From the NCBI RefSeq assembly GCF_900106945.1, contig NZ_FNNE01000004.1, positions 288,989 to 352,988 on the forward strand: a DNA stretch of 64,000 nucleotides. Reading direction: 5' to 3'. Position numbers and translations under genes: made by a program. This stretch comes from Marinobacter mobilis. Lineage in GTDB: Bacteria > Pseudomonadota > Gammaproteobacteria > Pseudomonadales > Oleiphilaceae. Shown here piece by piece: positions 36,083 to 45,201 of this stretch (the stretch's first letter is position 1; every line of letters begins with the position of its first letter). The notes beneath the pieces were generated by a model. It saw nothing but the letters and a program-made list of their open reading frames with translations, searched no databases and was not told where the DNA came from.

Positions 36083-38323
36083 TTACGGGTTACTGGCCAT
36101 GACGAAACGCGGGTTGTCTCGCAGCAGGATCTCCAGCTGCGTCGCCTCCACCGGGCGGCTGATCAGGTAGCCCTGAACCACGTCGCAGTTGAGGTTCTTG
36201 AGGAACTCAAGCTGTTCTTCGGTTTCCACGCCTTCCGCCACCACTTTGACGCCGAGGTTGTGGGCCAGATTGGTGACCGCCCGGGTAATAATGGCATCGT
36301 CAGGGCATTCGGTGATGTTGGTGATGAATGACCGGTCGATTTTCAGCAGGTCGACGGGGAAGTCCCGCAGATAGGCCAGTGAGGAATAGCCGACGCCGAA
36401 ATCGTCGATGGCCAGGAGAACGCCCAGATCGTGAAGTCGCTTCAGCTGATTGCGGTTGCGTTCGATATTCTGGATAAAGATTTCTTCGGTTAGCTCGACT
36501 TCCAGCCGGCTGGCATCGACCTGAAAGAGCGTCAGCGCCCGCTGGATGTGATCGACCAGATCTTCGTTGTCGAGTTCGCGCCCGGACAAGTTGATGGCAA
36601 TCTTCATCCGGCTCAGTGGTCCATCCCGCCAAGCCGCGAGCTGACGGCAGGCGGCCATCACCACCCAGCGTCCAATGTCGGTAATGCGGCCGCTTTCCTC
36701 CGCCAACGGAATAAACTCGAACGGCGGAATCAGGCCTCGTTGGGGGTGCTGCCAGCGGATCAGCGCTTCGGCACTGTTGACCTCCATGGTGTTCAGGTCA
36801 AGCTGGGGCTGCAGGTGGAGTACGAACTGGTCCTGTTCCAGTGCTGTTGCCAGGTCCTTGTCCAGCTCAAGTCGCCGTACCTCCCGATCCTGCATGCCTT
36901 CGGTGTAGAACTGGTAGGAGTTGCGGCCGTTCTCCTTGGCCCGGTGCAGGGCGATATCGGCGCTGCGCAGCAGCACATCGGCGTCCACGCCACTCTGTGG
37001 ATAGATGGCAATGCCCATGGTGGCCGTGATGGCGTAGGTGTGACCCTGGATGGCGTAGGGTTCAGTGAAACATTTCTGGATCTGCCCCAGCAGATGGATG
37101 ACGTCATCGATGTTTTCGACGTGCTGCTGGCATACCATGAATTCATCGCCTCCGGCGTAGGCGATCATCACCCGTTCATCACCGAGGGCATTGAGACGCT
37201 CGGCAACCCGGATCAGCAGTTCGTCACCAAACTGATGGCCGAGGGAATCGTTAAGCATCTGGAAGCGGTCGAGATCAATCATCACCAGGGCGGCCTGGCG
37301 CCGATGGCGGTCCGCAAGTATCAGGGTGTGGGCCAGGTCCTCCATGAAAAAGCGGCGGTTCGCCAGCCCGGTCAGACTGTCGGTGGATTCCAGGCGTGCC
37401 AGGTTGCGTTGGGCGATCTGCCGTTGCTGGATTTCCTGCTCCAGGTCGTAACGGGTTTTCAGCAGATCCTGGTGACGTTTCAGGACCAGCTGGATCAGCA
37501 GCCCGGCCAGACTGACCAATACGCCCATCAGCGCCAGGGTGTACAGGGTTACCCAGGGCAGCGAACTCTGGTGTTTCTGTACCCAGTGTTCGGTTGGGAT
37601 GAGGGTCAGTTGCCAGGTGCTGCTGAGCAGGTCTGCCTGCACGGAATCGCTGTATGCCGTGCTGACGTCGTTCGCCGGTGCCAGCTGGTAAATTTGCTTG
37701 CCGTTCTCGGCAATGGTGATCAGGAAGTCCGAACGCAGGCTGCTGCTGAGCAGGGTGTCGGCCAGATTCTCGAGCAGAAATACGCCCGCGATAAAGCCGT
37801 TGTTGTCGTCTCCGGAGCCCACGGGGGCGTATATGACCAGCCCGGTGCCGCCCTGTTTCAGGGTGATGACGCCGGACGAATCCAGAGTGTCATTGGCGGC
37901 CGCCTCGGCCAGAGCCCGACGCCGCTGGTCGGAAAACGCAATGTTGAAGCCGACGACGCTCTCATTACCGTTGATGGGCTCGATCCAGCGTATGAAGTAG
38001 TCACGGTCGATCCATTCGATGGCCTGGTAGATACCAAAGTTGCTGAGGTAGTTGCGGGCATCCATCCGCCAGGTGGCTTCGGTCATGTCCGGGCTGACCC
38101 GCAACCGTTGGGCCATACGATAGATCGCCTGCTGGTGGGCCTGGAAACGCTCCGTCAGTTCCCTCGACAGGTTGTCGGCTTCCTGGCCGATAGCGGCCTG
38201 GATCTGTTGGTCCTGCTGGCGCACCATGCTGTGTTGCAGGCCCAGAGCCACGGCCAGAAAGGTCAGCATGACCAGAGCCGGCAGAAGTGGGCTGAGCAAA
38301 GCGTTCAGGAATTGTTTATGCAT
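36083..38323 (-). CDS. CHASE-GGDEF-EAL membrane protein (cyclic-di-GMP turnover)
   Basis: About 746 residues: helix one (8-30), a periplasmic CHASE domain (about 70-215; WRMDARNYLSNFGIYQAIEWID), helix two (about 255-280), a GGDEF domain (about 315-480) with intact GGDEF in AYAGGDEF, and an EAL domain (about 495-745) with intact EAL in NSAEALIRW and DDFGVGYSSL. No RxxD inhibitory site precedes GGDEF. It could make or break cyclic-di-GMP; which dominates is unknown. The start is ATG at 38323; a TTG four codons earlier is the alternative and neither has a clear ribosome site. The CHASE domain should sense a small extracellular ligand. Confidence 0.9.
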   Translation of the reverse strand: MHKQFLNALLSPLLPALVMLTFLAVALGLQHSMVRQQDQQIQAAIGQEADNLSRELTERFQAHQQAIYRMAQRLRVSPDMTEATWRMDARNYLSNFGIYQAIEWIDRDYFIRWIEPINGNESVVGFNIAFSDQRRRALAEAAANDTLDSSGVITLKQGGTGLVIYAPVGSGDDNNGFIAGVFLLENLADTLLSSSLRSDFLITIAENGKQIYQLAPANDVSTAYSDSVQADLLSSTWQLTLIPTEHWVQKHQSSLPWVTLYTLALMGVLVSLAGLLIQLVLKRHQDLLKTRYDLEQEIQQRQIAQRNLARLESTDSLTGLANRRFFMEDLAHTLILADRHRRQAALVMIDLDRFQMLNDSLGHQFGDELLIRVAERLNALGDERVMIAYAGGDEFMVCQQHVENIDDVIHLLGQIQKCFTEPYAIQGHTYAITATMGIAIYPQSGVDADVLLRSADIALHRAKENGRNSYQFYTEGMQDREVRRLELDKDLATALEQDQFVLHLQPQLDLNTMEVNSAEALIRWQHPQRGLIPPFEFIPLAEESGRITDIGRWVVMAACRQLAAWRDGPLSRMKIAINLSGRELDNEDLVDHIQRALTLFQVDASRLEVELTEEIFIQNIERNRNQLKRLHDLGVLLAIDDFGVGYSSLAYLRDFPVDLLKIDRSFITNITECPDDAIITRAVTNLAHNLGVKVVAEGVETEEQLEFLKNLNCDVVQGYLISRPVEATQLEILLRDNPRFVMASNP

Positions 38324-38428
38324 GGAGGTTGCCAATCAGTGTATGGCTTGCTGGCCTGAGCCATCAGTTGGTGAGTATCGTCATTATTCCTGAACATATC
38401 AATGACCTACACTGTACAAACGTGCCGC

Positions 38429-38875
38429 TTAACTGATGCTGTTGGCGGGTTTGCGCGGTGAAATGCCAAGGCGGGGGATTTCCTGCTTGGGACAGTGATC
38501 CATGACCACGGTGAGGCCCTGGGCTTCGGCGCGGGCCGCCCCGGCCTCGTTGATCACGCCGATTTGCAGCCACAGTGCACCGATGCCGAGACGGATGGCT
38601 TCATCAATCACCGGGTCGGTAAAGCGGGGCGCAAGAAACAGCTCCGCCATGTCGACGGCTTCGGGAATCGCTGTCAGGTCAGGGTATACGGTCTCACCGA
38701 GCAGGGTCTGGCCTGCCAGCCGGGGATTGACCGGAATCACCCGGTAGCCCTGGCGCTGCAGAAAGACCATGACGTCATGGCTGGGCCGGTTGGGCTTGTC
38801 ACTGGCTCCGACCAGGGCAATGGTGTTGACCGCGTTGAGCAGCGCGCGGATCTGTTCCGGCTGATTGCTGGGCAT
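38429..38875 (-). CDS. CoA-binding protein (YccU-like)
   Basis: The 148-residue protein is a single Rossmann-type CoA-binding domain with IALVGASDKPNRPSHDVM near 18 and VIPVNPRLAGQTLLGE near 46, as in YccU. Members bind CoA or acyl-CoA; the biological role is not known. GGGAG precedes the ATG. It follows folX by 3 bases and may be co-transcribed with folE and folX. Confidence 0.9.
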   Translation of the reverse strand: MPSNQPEQIRALLNAVNTIALVGASDKPNRPSHDVMVFLQRQGYRVIPVNPRLAGQTLLGETVYPDLTAIPEAVDMAELFLAPRFTDPVIDEAIRLGIGALWLQIGVINEAGAARAEAQGLTVVMDHCPKQEIPRLGISPRKPANSIS

Positions 38876-38878
38876 GGT

Positions 38879-39259
38879 TCAGAGCTCCCGTTCGGCTTCC
38901 AGCGAGATAGACACCGATTCGGCATAACGCAGGGCGTGGGGCTTGTCGATTTCGACCCTGGCCCAGCGTACCGGGGCATGGTCCATCACGATGGCCAGTA
39001 CCTCATGGGTCATGCGTTCGAGCAGGGCAAAGCGGTTGCCTTCAACGTGTCCGATGATCTGCTTGGTGATGGTGCGATAGTTCAGGGCCGAATCGATATC
39101 GTTGTTGCTGATGGCCGCTGAGGCGTCGTAGCTCAGGCAGACATTGATCCGGACATCCTGCTGGTTGTTGATTTCTTCTTCTTTGATGCCAATGTAGGTG
39201 CGCAGAATCAGGTCTTTGATGCGTACCGTGGCCTGATGGCTGACGTCGGAAGCGGGCAT
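38879..39259 (-). CDS. folX: Dihydroneopterin triphosphate 2'-epimerase
   Basis: The 126-residue protein has the FolB/FolX fold: [38 protein letters not shown] and the FolX-like end [21 protein letters not shown]. FolX epimerises dihydroneopterin triphosphate to the monapterin form. AGGAG precedes the ATG. It lies 14 bases after folE, whose product makes the substrate, so the pair likely feeds monapterin synthesis. FolB activity is possible but less likely. Confidence 0.88.
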   Translation of the reverse strand: MPASDVSHQATVRIKDLILRTYIGIKEEEINNQQDVRINVCLSYDASAAISNNDIDSALNYRTITKQIIGHVEGNRFALLERMTHEVLAIVMDHAPVRWARVEIDKPHALRYAESVSISLEAEREL

Positions 39260-39273
39260 GGTGTCTCCTGGAA

Positions 39274-39840
39274 TTAACGTTTCTGGATCAGGGTAAGAAA
39301 TTCGGTGCGGGTGGCCTGGGAGTTGCGGAAGGAGCCCAGCATCATTGAGGTCTTCATCAATGAGTTCTGCTTTTCAACGCCGCGCATCATCATGCACATG
39401 TGTTGGGCTTCAATAACAACGGCGACACCGCTGGCATCGGTCACCTGTTCGATGGCTTCGGCAATTTCCCGGGTCAGGTTCTCCTGGATCTGCAGGCGCC
39501 GGGCGTACATGTCGACAATGCGGGCGAACTTCGACAGCCCGAGGACCTTGCCCTGGGGGATATAGGCGATGTGGCATTTGCCGATAAACGGCAGCAGATG
39601 GTGTTCGCAGAGGCTGTAGAGCTCGATGTCCTGAACCACCACCATTTCATCCATGGCCGACTCGAAAACGGCGCCGTTGACCAGCTCCTCAAGGGATTGC
39701 TGATAACCCCGGGTGAGGAACTGCATCGCCTTGGCTGCACGTTCGGGAGTATCCAGCAGGCCCTCCCGTTGGGGGTTCTCGCCCAGGTGTTGGATGATGT
39801 GCCGGTAGTGACCGGTCAGGGTGTTCAGGGTGTCAGCCAT
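39274..39840 (-). CDS. folE: GTP cyclohydrolase I
   Basis: The 188-residue enzyme has the zinc and substrate residues of Fol[21 protein letters not shown] near 78, [20 protein letters not shown] near 100 and the [10 protein letters not shown] segment near 148. It converts GTP to 7,8-dihydroneopterin triphosphate, the first step of folate and pterin synthesis. It is the first gene of folE-folX-CoA-binding gene. No strong ribosome site was seen. The 206-base gap to 40047 holds no clear site. Confidence 0.95.
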   Translation of the reverse strand: MADTLNTLTGHYRHIIQHLGENPQREGLLDTPERAAKAMQFLTRGYQQSLEELVNGAVFESAMDEMVVVQDIELYSLCEHHLLPFIGKCHIAYIPQGKVLGLSKFARIVDMYARRLQIQENLTREIAEAIEQVTDASGVAVVIEAQHMCMMMRGVEKQNSLMKTSMMLGSFRNSQATRTEFLTLIQKR

Positions 39841-40046
39841 GGCGTGGTGCCCATCGGTTCGTTGTTGTTAATCCGGCCCGCAGCCGTTCAGCCCTACAGC
39901 TTATGATAAAGCGCGCTACGACGCACCCTGAATGGGTAGTTGCAGGCATCACCGAGAGGTGAATCGCAAATTGCGACCAAAGGATGACGTAAGTGCTACC
40001 TTTGAACTACAGTTGCCATTTACACCTTTTCAGACGAGGGAAACCG

Positions 40047-40961
40047 ATGGAACAGGAGAGTCCCGTTGCGCTAGACAAACCGACGGTATTGTCGCGGGAA
40101 ATCACCCTGGAGGCTTGGCAACAGAAGGGGCAATGGTTCAACTACGATGGTCATGCCATATTCAGTCGCATGGAGGGGCAGGGTGAGGCGCTGGTCCTGA
40201 TTCATGGCTACCCCACCGCCAGCTGGGACTGGAGCCGGCTTTGGCCATACCTGACGCCGCACTACCGGGTGATGGCGCTGGACATGCTGGGCTTCGGGTT
40301 TTCCGACAAACCGGCCAATCGCCGGTACAGCATTGATGACCAGGCTGATCTGCACCAGGGCTGGCTGGAAGGGCTGGGGCTGAAACGGGTCCACCTGATG
40401 GTCCACGATTACGGCTGCAGTGTGGCTCAGGAACTGCTGGCTCGCCAGCAGGAGGGGCGGCTTGGGTTTACCATTGCCAGCGTCTGTTTCCTGAACGGCG
40501 CGCTGTTTCCGGAAGTTCACCGGCCCTTGCTGGTACAACGCCTGTTAAGTGGTCCCATCGGCGGGCTGGTGAGTCGGGGCATGTCCCGGCGGACCTTCGA
40601 TGTCCAGTTCCGGCGTCTGTTCGGTGGCTGTCACTGGCCGTCCCAGGCCGAACTCGACAACTTCTGGTATTTGCTGACCTACAACAACGGCCGCGGCATT
40701 CTCCATCGCCTGATCCGTTTCATGGAAGAGCGCCGCTGCCACCGCAACCGCTGGGTCGGAGCCTTGCTCCGGGCAGAGATGCCCACGGCGGTCATTTTTG
40801 GCCGGACTGATCCCATTTCCGGCGTGGCCATGGCCCGTCGTTACCAGGAGCTGGTGAGTAACGCCGACGCTTGTGGATTGCCGCGGGTCGGGCACTACCC
40901 TCACTATGAGGCTCCGCAACAGGTGTTCACCGCGTACCAGGCCTTTCGCAGCCATCATTAA
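40047..40961 (+). CDS. Alpha/beta hydrolase, haloalkane dehalogenase/epoxide hydrolase-like
   Basis: The 304-residue protein has HGYPTASWDW at 53-62 (oxyanion region), the nucleophile elbow VHDYGCS with Asp121 rather than serine, FGFSDKP near 83, and a late catalytic histidine in GHYPHYEAPQQV. An aspartate nucleophile is typical of haloalkane dehalogenases and epoxide hydrolases. GAGGG lies before the ATG at 40047. Neither true dehalogenase nor epoxide hydrolase activity can be assigned; the cap residues were not matched. It converges on the diguanylate cyclase gene. Confidence 0.82.
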   Translation: MEQESPVALDKPTVLSREITLEAWQQKGQWFNYDGHAIFSRMEGQGEALVLIHGYPTASWDWSRLWPYLTPHYRVMALDMLGFGFSDKPANRRYSIDDQADLHQGWLEGLGLKRVHLMVHDYGCSVAQELLARQQEGRLGFTIASVCFLNGALFPEVHRPLLVQRLLSGPIGGLVSRGMSRRTFDVQFRRLFGGCHWPSQAELDNFWYLLTYNNGRGILHRLIRFMEERRCHRNRWVGALLRAEMPTAVIFGRTDPISGVAMARRYQELVSNADACGLPRVGHYPHYEAPQQVFTAYQAFRSHH

Positions 40962-40968
40962 CCGGGGA

Positions 40969-42024
40969 TCAGGATAAACCGGGTGCGGCAGCTTTCCGCC
41001 CGGGGTCGCTATCCTGGCCACTGACCAAACAGTTGCGGCCCCGGTTTTTGGCCAGGTACAGGGCCTGGTCGGCACGGTTCAGCCAGGCAGACCAGGTATC
41101 GCCCTTTTTTACCTCGGTCACGCCGGCACTGGCGGTCATCCTGATGTCGTCCTCGAAGGGCGCAGTGGCGATGTTAACGAGTAATTGCTGGGTTAGTTGC
41201 TCGGCATCCCGCTGACGGGTTTCCGGCAGCACCAGCATGAACTCTTCGCCGCCGATGCGGAACATCTGGTCGCTTTCCCGCAGCCGCGCCTGTACCCGTT
41301 TCGTCGCTTCTCTGAGTACCCGGTCACCGGTGACGTGGCCCCAGCGGTCGTTGATATTCTTGAAGTGATCAAGATCCAGCAGCACGACGCTGGATACCCG
41401 CTCGTATCGTTCGCGCATCTGGATCTGGTTGTTGAGTATGTCCGCCAGCTGGGACCGGTTGAGGCAGCCGGTCAGCGGGTCGGTGGTGGCGATCTGGACC
41501 AGTTCTTTCTTGAGACGCCCCACCAGCCAGGCAAAGACCATCGAAAACACGCAGGTGAGTCCCAGCGAAAAGGTGATGCGCCAAAAGTCGGCTTCCGGAA
41601 AGCGCCGGAAGGAAATCGCCGACATGGTGGTCACGAACAGGACGTTGCAGACCGTCGCAGGCCGCAGCGGCAACAGGAAGAAAACCGCCGCCGCCGCCGG
41701 GTATGCCCAGTAAAGGCCTGCGTGCCCATTAATGTGGGTCGAGTAGGTCGAGGACAGGATGGCCAGCAGCACAAACGGCCAGCCGTTCAGAAAATAGATT
41801 TTCCACCAGCGCAGACACGCGATGACCAGCACGGCATTGAGGCAGAACAATGAGAGAATCACGGACAGCAGGTAATGGCCCTGATTCCATTGCACCAGGA
41901 CAAGCGGTGACACCGCTACCAGCGCCCAGAAATGCAGGTGGTAGACAATCTGATGGCGAAAACCGAGCACAACCAGGCTGGGGTTGGTCGCTACGGCTTT
42001 CGGTGCGTTCGGTTCCGGTGTCAC
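40969..42024 (-). CDS. Membrane diguanylate cyclase
   Basis: From the GTG at 42024 (AGGA 6 bases upstream) the protein is 351 residues with about six membrane helices (about 20-185) and a GGDEF domain (about 195-350). The active site reads GGEEF at 258-262, and RESD at 249-252 sits exactly five residues before it as an inhibitory I-site. It should make cyclic-di-GMP and be product-inhibited. The frame is open to 42213, but that part is promoter-like (a TATAAT near 42053 on this strand) and is not used. The sensory signal is unknown. Confidence 0.88.
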   Translation of the reverse strand: MTPEPNAPKAVATNPSLVVLGFRHQIVYHLHFWALVAVSPLVLVQWNQGHYLLSVILSLFCLNAVLVIACLRWWKIYFLNGWPFVLLAILSSTYSTHINGHAGLYWAYPAAAAVFFLLPLRPATVCNVLFVTTMSAISFRRFPEADFWRITFSLGLTCVFSMVFAWLVGRLKKELVQIATTDPLTGCLNRSQLADILNNQIQMRERYERVSSVVLLDLDHFKNINDRWGHVTGDRVLREATKRVQARLRESDQMFRIGGEEFMLVLPETRQRDAEQLTQQLLVNIATAPFEDDIRMTASAGVTEVKKGDTWSAWLNRADQALYLAKNRGRNCLVSGQDSDPGRKAAAPGLS

Positions 42025-42232
42025 GATAAGTCCTGCCAATCCTTGGTTTATTATAGTTTTATATCCACTTCTGCTCAGTCTAGCATGTTGCAGGAAGGTC
42101 GCTGCATCTCCTTGCCATGACCCTGAAATTGGCCACTTTTTCTGACCGGGCAGGGCGGCCTCAAATGACAAGGGAAAGTGGTAGTGGTCCGGCCGGTTGG
42201 TTACACTCGCCACTTGTCACGGAGGAAGTCAG

Positions 42233-43327
42233 ATGACAGCGATACACACCCGCCCCCCGGCGTTAACCGTTCTCGCGGGCCGCAGGGCTTTGCAGCGCCT
42301 GCAGCAAAAGCCGTTGGTGCCGGAAGATGTCCACGTGGTGCCCGGTGCCGCCGGTGGCCCCAAGGCGCTGGGACTGACCGGCCTGGATCAGGCCATTTTC
42401 GGAGACTGGCTGTTGCGTGCTCCCCAGGAGCGGGCACTGATTGGTGCTTCGATCGGCAGCTGGCGATTTGCCGCCATCGCCTCCGGGGAGGATCCCAAAG
42501 AGCAGCTGGCGCGGCTGGCGGAACTTTACACCAGCCAGCGTTTCGCCAAGGGCAGCAGCATCGCGGATATCACCCGTAAAAGCGTGGCATTTCTCGAACA
42601 GCTGTTGGCAGGGCGAGAAGAATACCTGCTCAATCACCCCTACTATCGCCTGAATATTGTCGTGGTACGCAGTCGCGGATTGTTACAGCACGACAGTCGT
42701 GGCCGTCTGGCTCTCGGGCTGATGACGGCGATCAGTGCCAATATGGTCAGCCGTCGTCACCTGGGCCGATTCATGGAGCGAGGCATCATCCACGACCGAC
42801 GTCTGGCTACCCCGGTGGCCAAACTGGTGGACTTTCCCAGTCACCAGGTCGAGCTGACCCGTGACAACCTGATTCCGGCCTTGCTGGCCTCGGCCTCAAT
42901 TCCCATGGTGATGTCTGGCGTTAGCCACATTCCCGGTGCCCCGGAAGGGGTGTACCGTGACGGTGGGCTGCTGGACTACCACCTGGACCTGCCTTATGAG
43001 CAGCCTGGCATCGTGTTGTACCCCCACTTTACCGACAAGGTCATTCCCGGCTGGTTTGACAAATCGCTGCCCTGGCGGCGGGGCGATGCCACCCGCCTGC
43101 AGGATGTGCTGCTGGTAGCCCCCTCGAAGGCTTATCTGGAGTCGTTGCCTGATCGTAAATTGCCGGACCGTAAGGATTTTGAACGTTACATGGATGACGA
43201 TGCCGGTCGTGAGAAAGCCTGGCGGGCGGCGGTGACGGAAAGTCAGCGGCTTGGAGATGAGTTTCTGGAACTGGTGGAAAGTGGCCGTCTGAAGGACGTT
43301 GTGCGTCCGCTGGACGGCAAGCATTGA
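42233..43327 (+). CDS. Patatin-like phospholipase
   Basis: The 364-residue protein has the glycine-rich VPGAAGGPK near 37-44, the nucleophile GASIGSW with Ser73 and the dyad Asp in DGGLLDY at 243. Patatins use a Ser-Asp dyad to cleave phospholipid acyl chains. GGAGGAAG precedes the ATG at 42233. It is divergent from the diguanylate cyclase. There is no signal peptide, so the protein is cytosolic or secreted by another route. Substrate unknown. Confidence 0.88.
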   Translation: MTAIHTRPPALTVLAGRRALQRLQQKPLVPEDVHVVPGAAGGPKALGLTGLDQAIFGDWLLRAPQERALIGASIGSWRFAAIASGEDPKEQLARLAELYTSQRFAKGSSIADITRKSVAFLEQLLAGREEYLLNHPYYRLNIVVVRSRGLLQHDSRGRLALGLMTAISANMVSRRHLGRFMERGIIHDRRLATPVAKLVDFPSHQVELTRDNLIPALLASASIPMVMSGVSHIPGAPEGVYRDGGLLDYHLDLPYEQPGIVLYPHFTDKVIPGWFDKSLPWRRGDATRLQDVLLVAPSKAYLESLPDRKLPDRKDFERYMDDDAGREKAWRAAVTESQRLGDEFLELVESGRLKDVVRPLDGKH

Positions 43328-43389
43328 TGACCCCGGCATGGCCGCTTAGGCCGTGCCGCTATACTGTGCAGACCCAGCAGGAGATCACG

Positions 43390-43641
43390 ATGACAGAGTC
43401 AACAGAAGCCCGGATTGCAAGAACGACACCCTGCGCGGTGAAGGTTGAGGCTGGCAAGGACTATTTCTGGTGTGCCTGTGGCCGCAGTGAATCCCAGCCG
43501 TTCTGTGACGGTTCCCACCGTGGTACTTCGTTCCGTCCGGTCCGGTTTCGCGCTGAGAAAGAAGAATGGCTGTGGTTTTGCGGCTGCAAGCAGACGGCAA
43601 CGCCACCGTTTTGCGATGGTAGCCACAAGCCGTTGAGCTGA
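43390..43641 (+). CDS. Twin CDGSH iron-sulfur protein
   Basis: The 83-residue protein has two CDGSH motifs: CACGRSESQPFCDGSH near 28-43 and CGCKQTATPPFCDGSH near 64-79, each the C-X-C-...-P-F-C-D-G-S-H pattern that holds a 2Fe-2S cluster with three Cys and one His. Tandem CDGSH proteins of this length are known in bacteria as small cytosolic iron-sulfur proteins of uncertain role. AGGAG precedes the ATG. It converges on the CHASE-PAS gene. Confidence 0.9.
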   Translation: MTESTEARIARTTPCAVKVEAGKDYFWCACGRSESQPFCDGSHRGTSFRPVRFRAEKEEWLWFCGCKQTATPPFCDGSHKPLS

Positions 43642-43649
43642 GCGCCCCG

Positions 43650-45104
43650 TTACTGCCTGGGGATCACACTCAGGCGGAATCCGGTGCAGCCATGTACCGG
43701 ATCGGTGACGGTCTTCACCCGCAGGGTAACGGGCAGACAGTGGTTGTCCTCGCTGAGGAGGTTCAGGTCGGCCCGTTCAACGGCCCGGGATTCGCGGGCG
43801 GCGGCCAGGGTGGAGTGAAAGGATTCCAGACTGTCGGGCGCGACCCGGGCTTCAAAAGGCTGATCGACCAGTAACGAAGGGGGTATGCCCAATACCTCGC
43901 TGATCTGCTCAGAAACAAAACCGGTTTGCCCCTTCTCATCCAGTTCGGCGATGAGCCCTCCCGCCAGGGCGATCAGGTCTCGGGTTCGGTGTCCCGAGTC
44001 CTCCAGCGCCTGACGCAGAATGGATTTTTCCACTTCCAGATTCTTCCGGCGGGTATCGAGTCGCGCCTGTTGATCGTTGGACAGTGCCAGCCGCCGCTGG
44101 TAAAACCGTCGCGCCAGCAGCGTCATGGCCAGTAATGAGCTGGCGGCAACGGCAAAGCCGGCCCCGGCCAGCCACAACTGCCTCACGGTGCGGGCATTCG
44201 CCTGCTGGTACAGTTCCCTGGTGGGAAAGGTGGTGATCATCCAGTGGCGGTTTCCTGCGGCGACTTCCGAGCGAAGGGCCCGCTCGGCGACGACGGCCCC
44301 CTCCGCTGGTGACACGTACAACGGTATCTTGTTGTGCTGGTTGAGATCGTGCACGGTAAAACGTATCCGTGGATCCTGATAGGCACCGAACAGACCACCC
44401 AGCCAGTGTGATGGGGCCATGGCAATGCTGACGACGTCTTCACGGTTGATGGGCACGAAGATGCGCAGGCTGTGGCCGTTGACCCCACCGCTCTCCACGG
44501 TGGACAGCGGCGTTGTGGTCACCATTTGCTGGACCAACGCGTTCTCCAGTTCGCGAGGCCACTGCGGTACCGAGGTGGCCAGTAAGCCCGGGCCAATACC
44601 ACTGCCGCTGTCTTCCATATCGCTGCGGGCCGTGCTCCAGCGGACCACCAGATAGTCGTCCCTGGCTTCGATGGGGCTGCCTGTCATCAGTTGTTGCCAT
44701 TGGCGGAACTGCATCGGCTGGCCGAGTTCCTCGGAGATCCGCTGTTCGACCTGAAGACGTTGGGATCCGGGAACCCGGCGAATCAGCTCGACCCCCAACA
44801 GATCCGGGTGCTGGCTGAGAAAGGCGTTGGCCTGTTGGCGAAACTGCATGGGGGTGTCGATACGGCTGGCGGCCATGCGCCTGGCGCTTTCAACGAGCAG
44901 CGAGAAGTGGGCTTCGAAACGGGCTGCATGGCCCAGCTGGCGGGTGGTCAGCAGCTGGGTGGTCAGACTACGGCCCTCGGTACTGGCGGTCTGGGCCAGC
45001 CACGCTGTAGCGATCACGATGACCACCAACACCAGCAGTGGCAAGCCCGGGAGGAGGAGCAGGCGACGCAGGGAACGGGATCCTTGTTGGAGCGCGCGGG
45101 GCAT
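43650..45104 (-). CDS. CHASE-PAS membrane sensor without an output domain
   Basis: The 484-residue protein has helix one (about 14-36), a periplasmic CHASE domain (about 60-280), helix two (about 306-330), a coiled coil (about 335-370) and a PAS domain (about 375-482; AELDEKGQTGFVSEQISEVLGIPPSLLVDQ). No kinase, GGDEF, EAL or MCP part follows before the stop. GGAG precedes the ATG. It might act through a partner or be a C-terminally truncated sensor kinase; the stop is clean and no downstream remnant was seen before 43650. Confidence 0.82.
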   Translation of the reverse strand: MPRALQQGSRSLRRLLLLPGLPLLVLVVIVIATAWLAQTASTEGRSLTTQLLTTRQLGHAARFEAHFSLLVESARRMAASRIDTPMQFRQQANAFLSQHPDLLGVELIRRVPGSQRLQVEQRISEELGQPMQFRQWQQLMTGSPIEARDDYLVVRWSTARSDMEDSGSGIGPGLLATSVPQWPRELENALVQQMVTTTPLSTVESGGVNGHSLRIFVPINREDVVSIAMAPSHWLGGLFGAYQDPRIRFTVHDLNQHNKIPLYVSPAEGAVVAERALRSEVAAGNRHWMITTFPTRELYQQANARTVRQLWLAGAGFAVAASSLLAMTLLARRFYQRRLALSNDQQARLDTRRKNLEVEKSILRQALEDSGHRTRDLIALAGGLIAELDEKGQTGFVSEQISEVLGIPPSLLVDQPFEARVAPDSLESFHSTLAAARESRAVERADLNLLSEDNHCLPVTLRVKTVTDPVHGCTGFRLSVIPRQ

Positions 45105-45201
45105 GGTGATCTCCGGCTGGCTGGAAGCGAAGGCCTGTCCGGCCTCAGCTTCACTTTAGTCCACGTCGGCGAATCAGGGAAGGTGGATCGCCGCGGCCGC
45201 T

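Noticed and set aside
36548..38359. A 603-codon open frame antisense to the GGDEF-EAL gene
   Set aside because: The minus strand has complete, recognisable domains; the plus frame is a shadow.
42025..42213. An N-terminal extension of the diguanylate cyclase
   Set aside because: The added residues look non-coding and include promoter-like sequence; GTG at 42024 has a better ribosome site.
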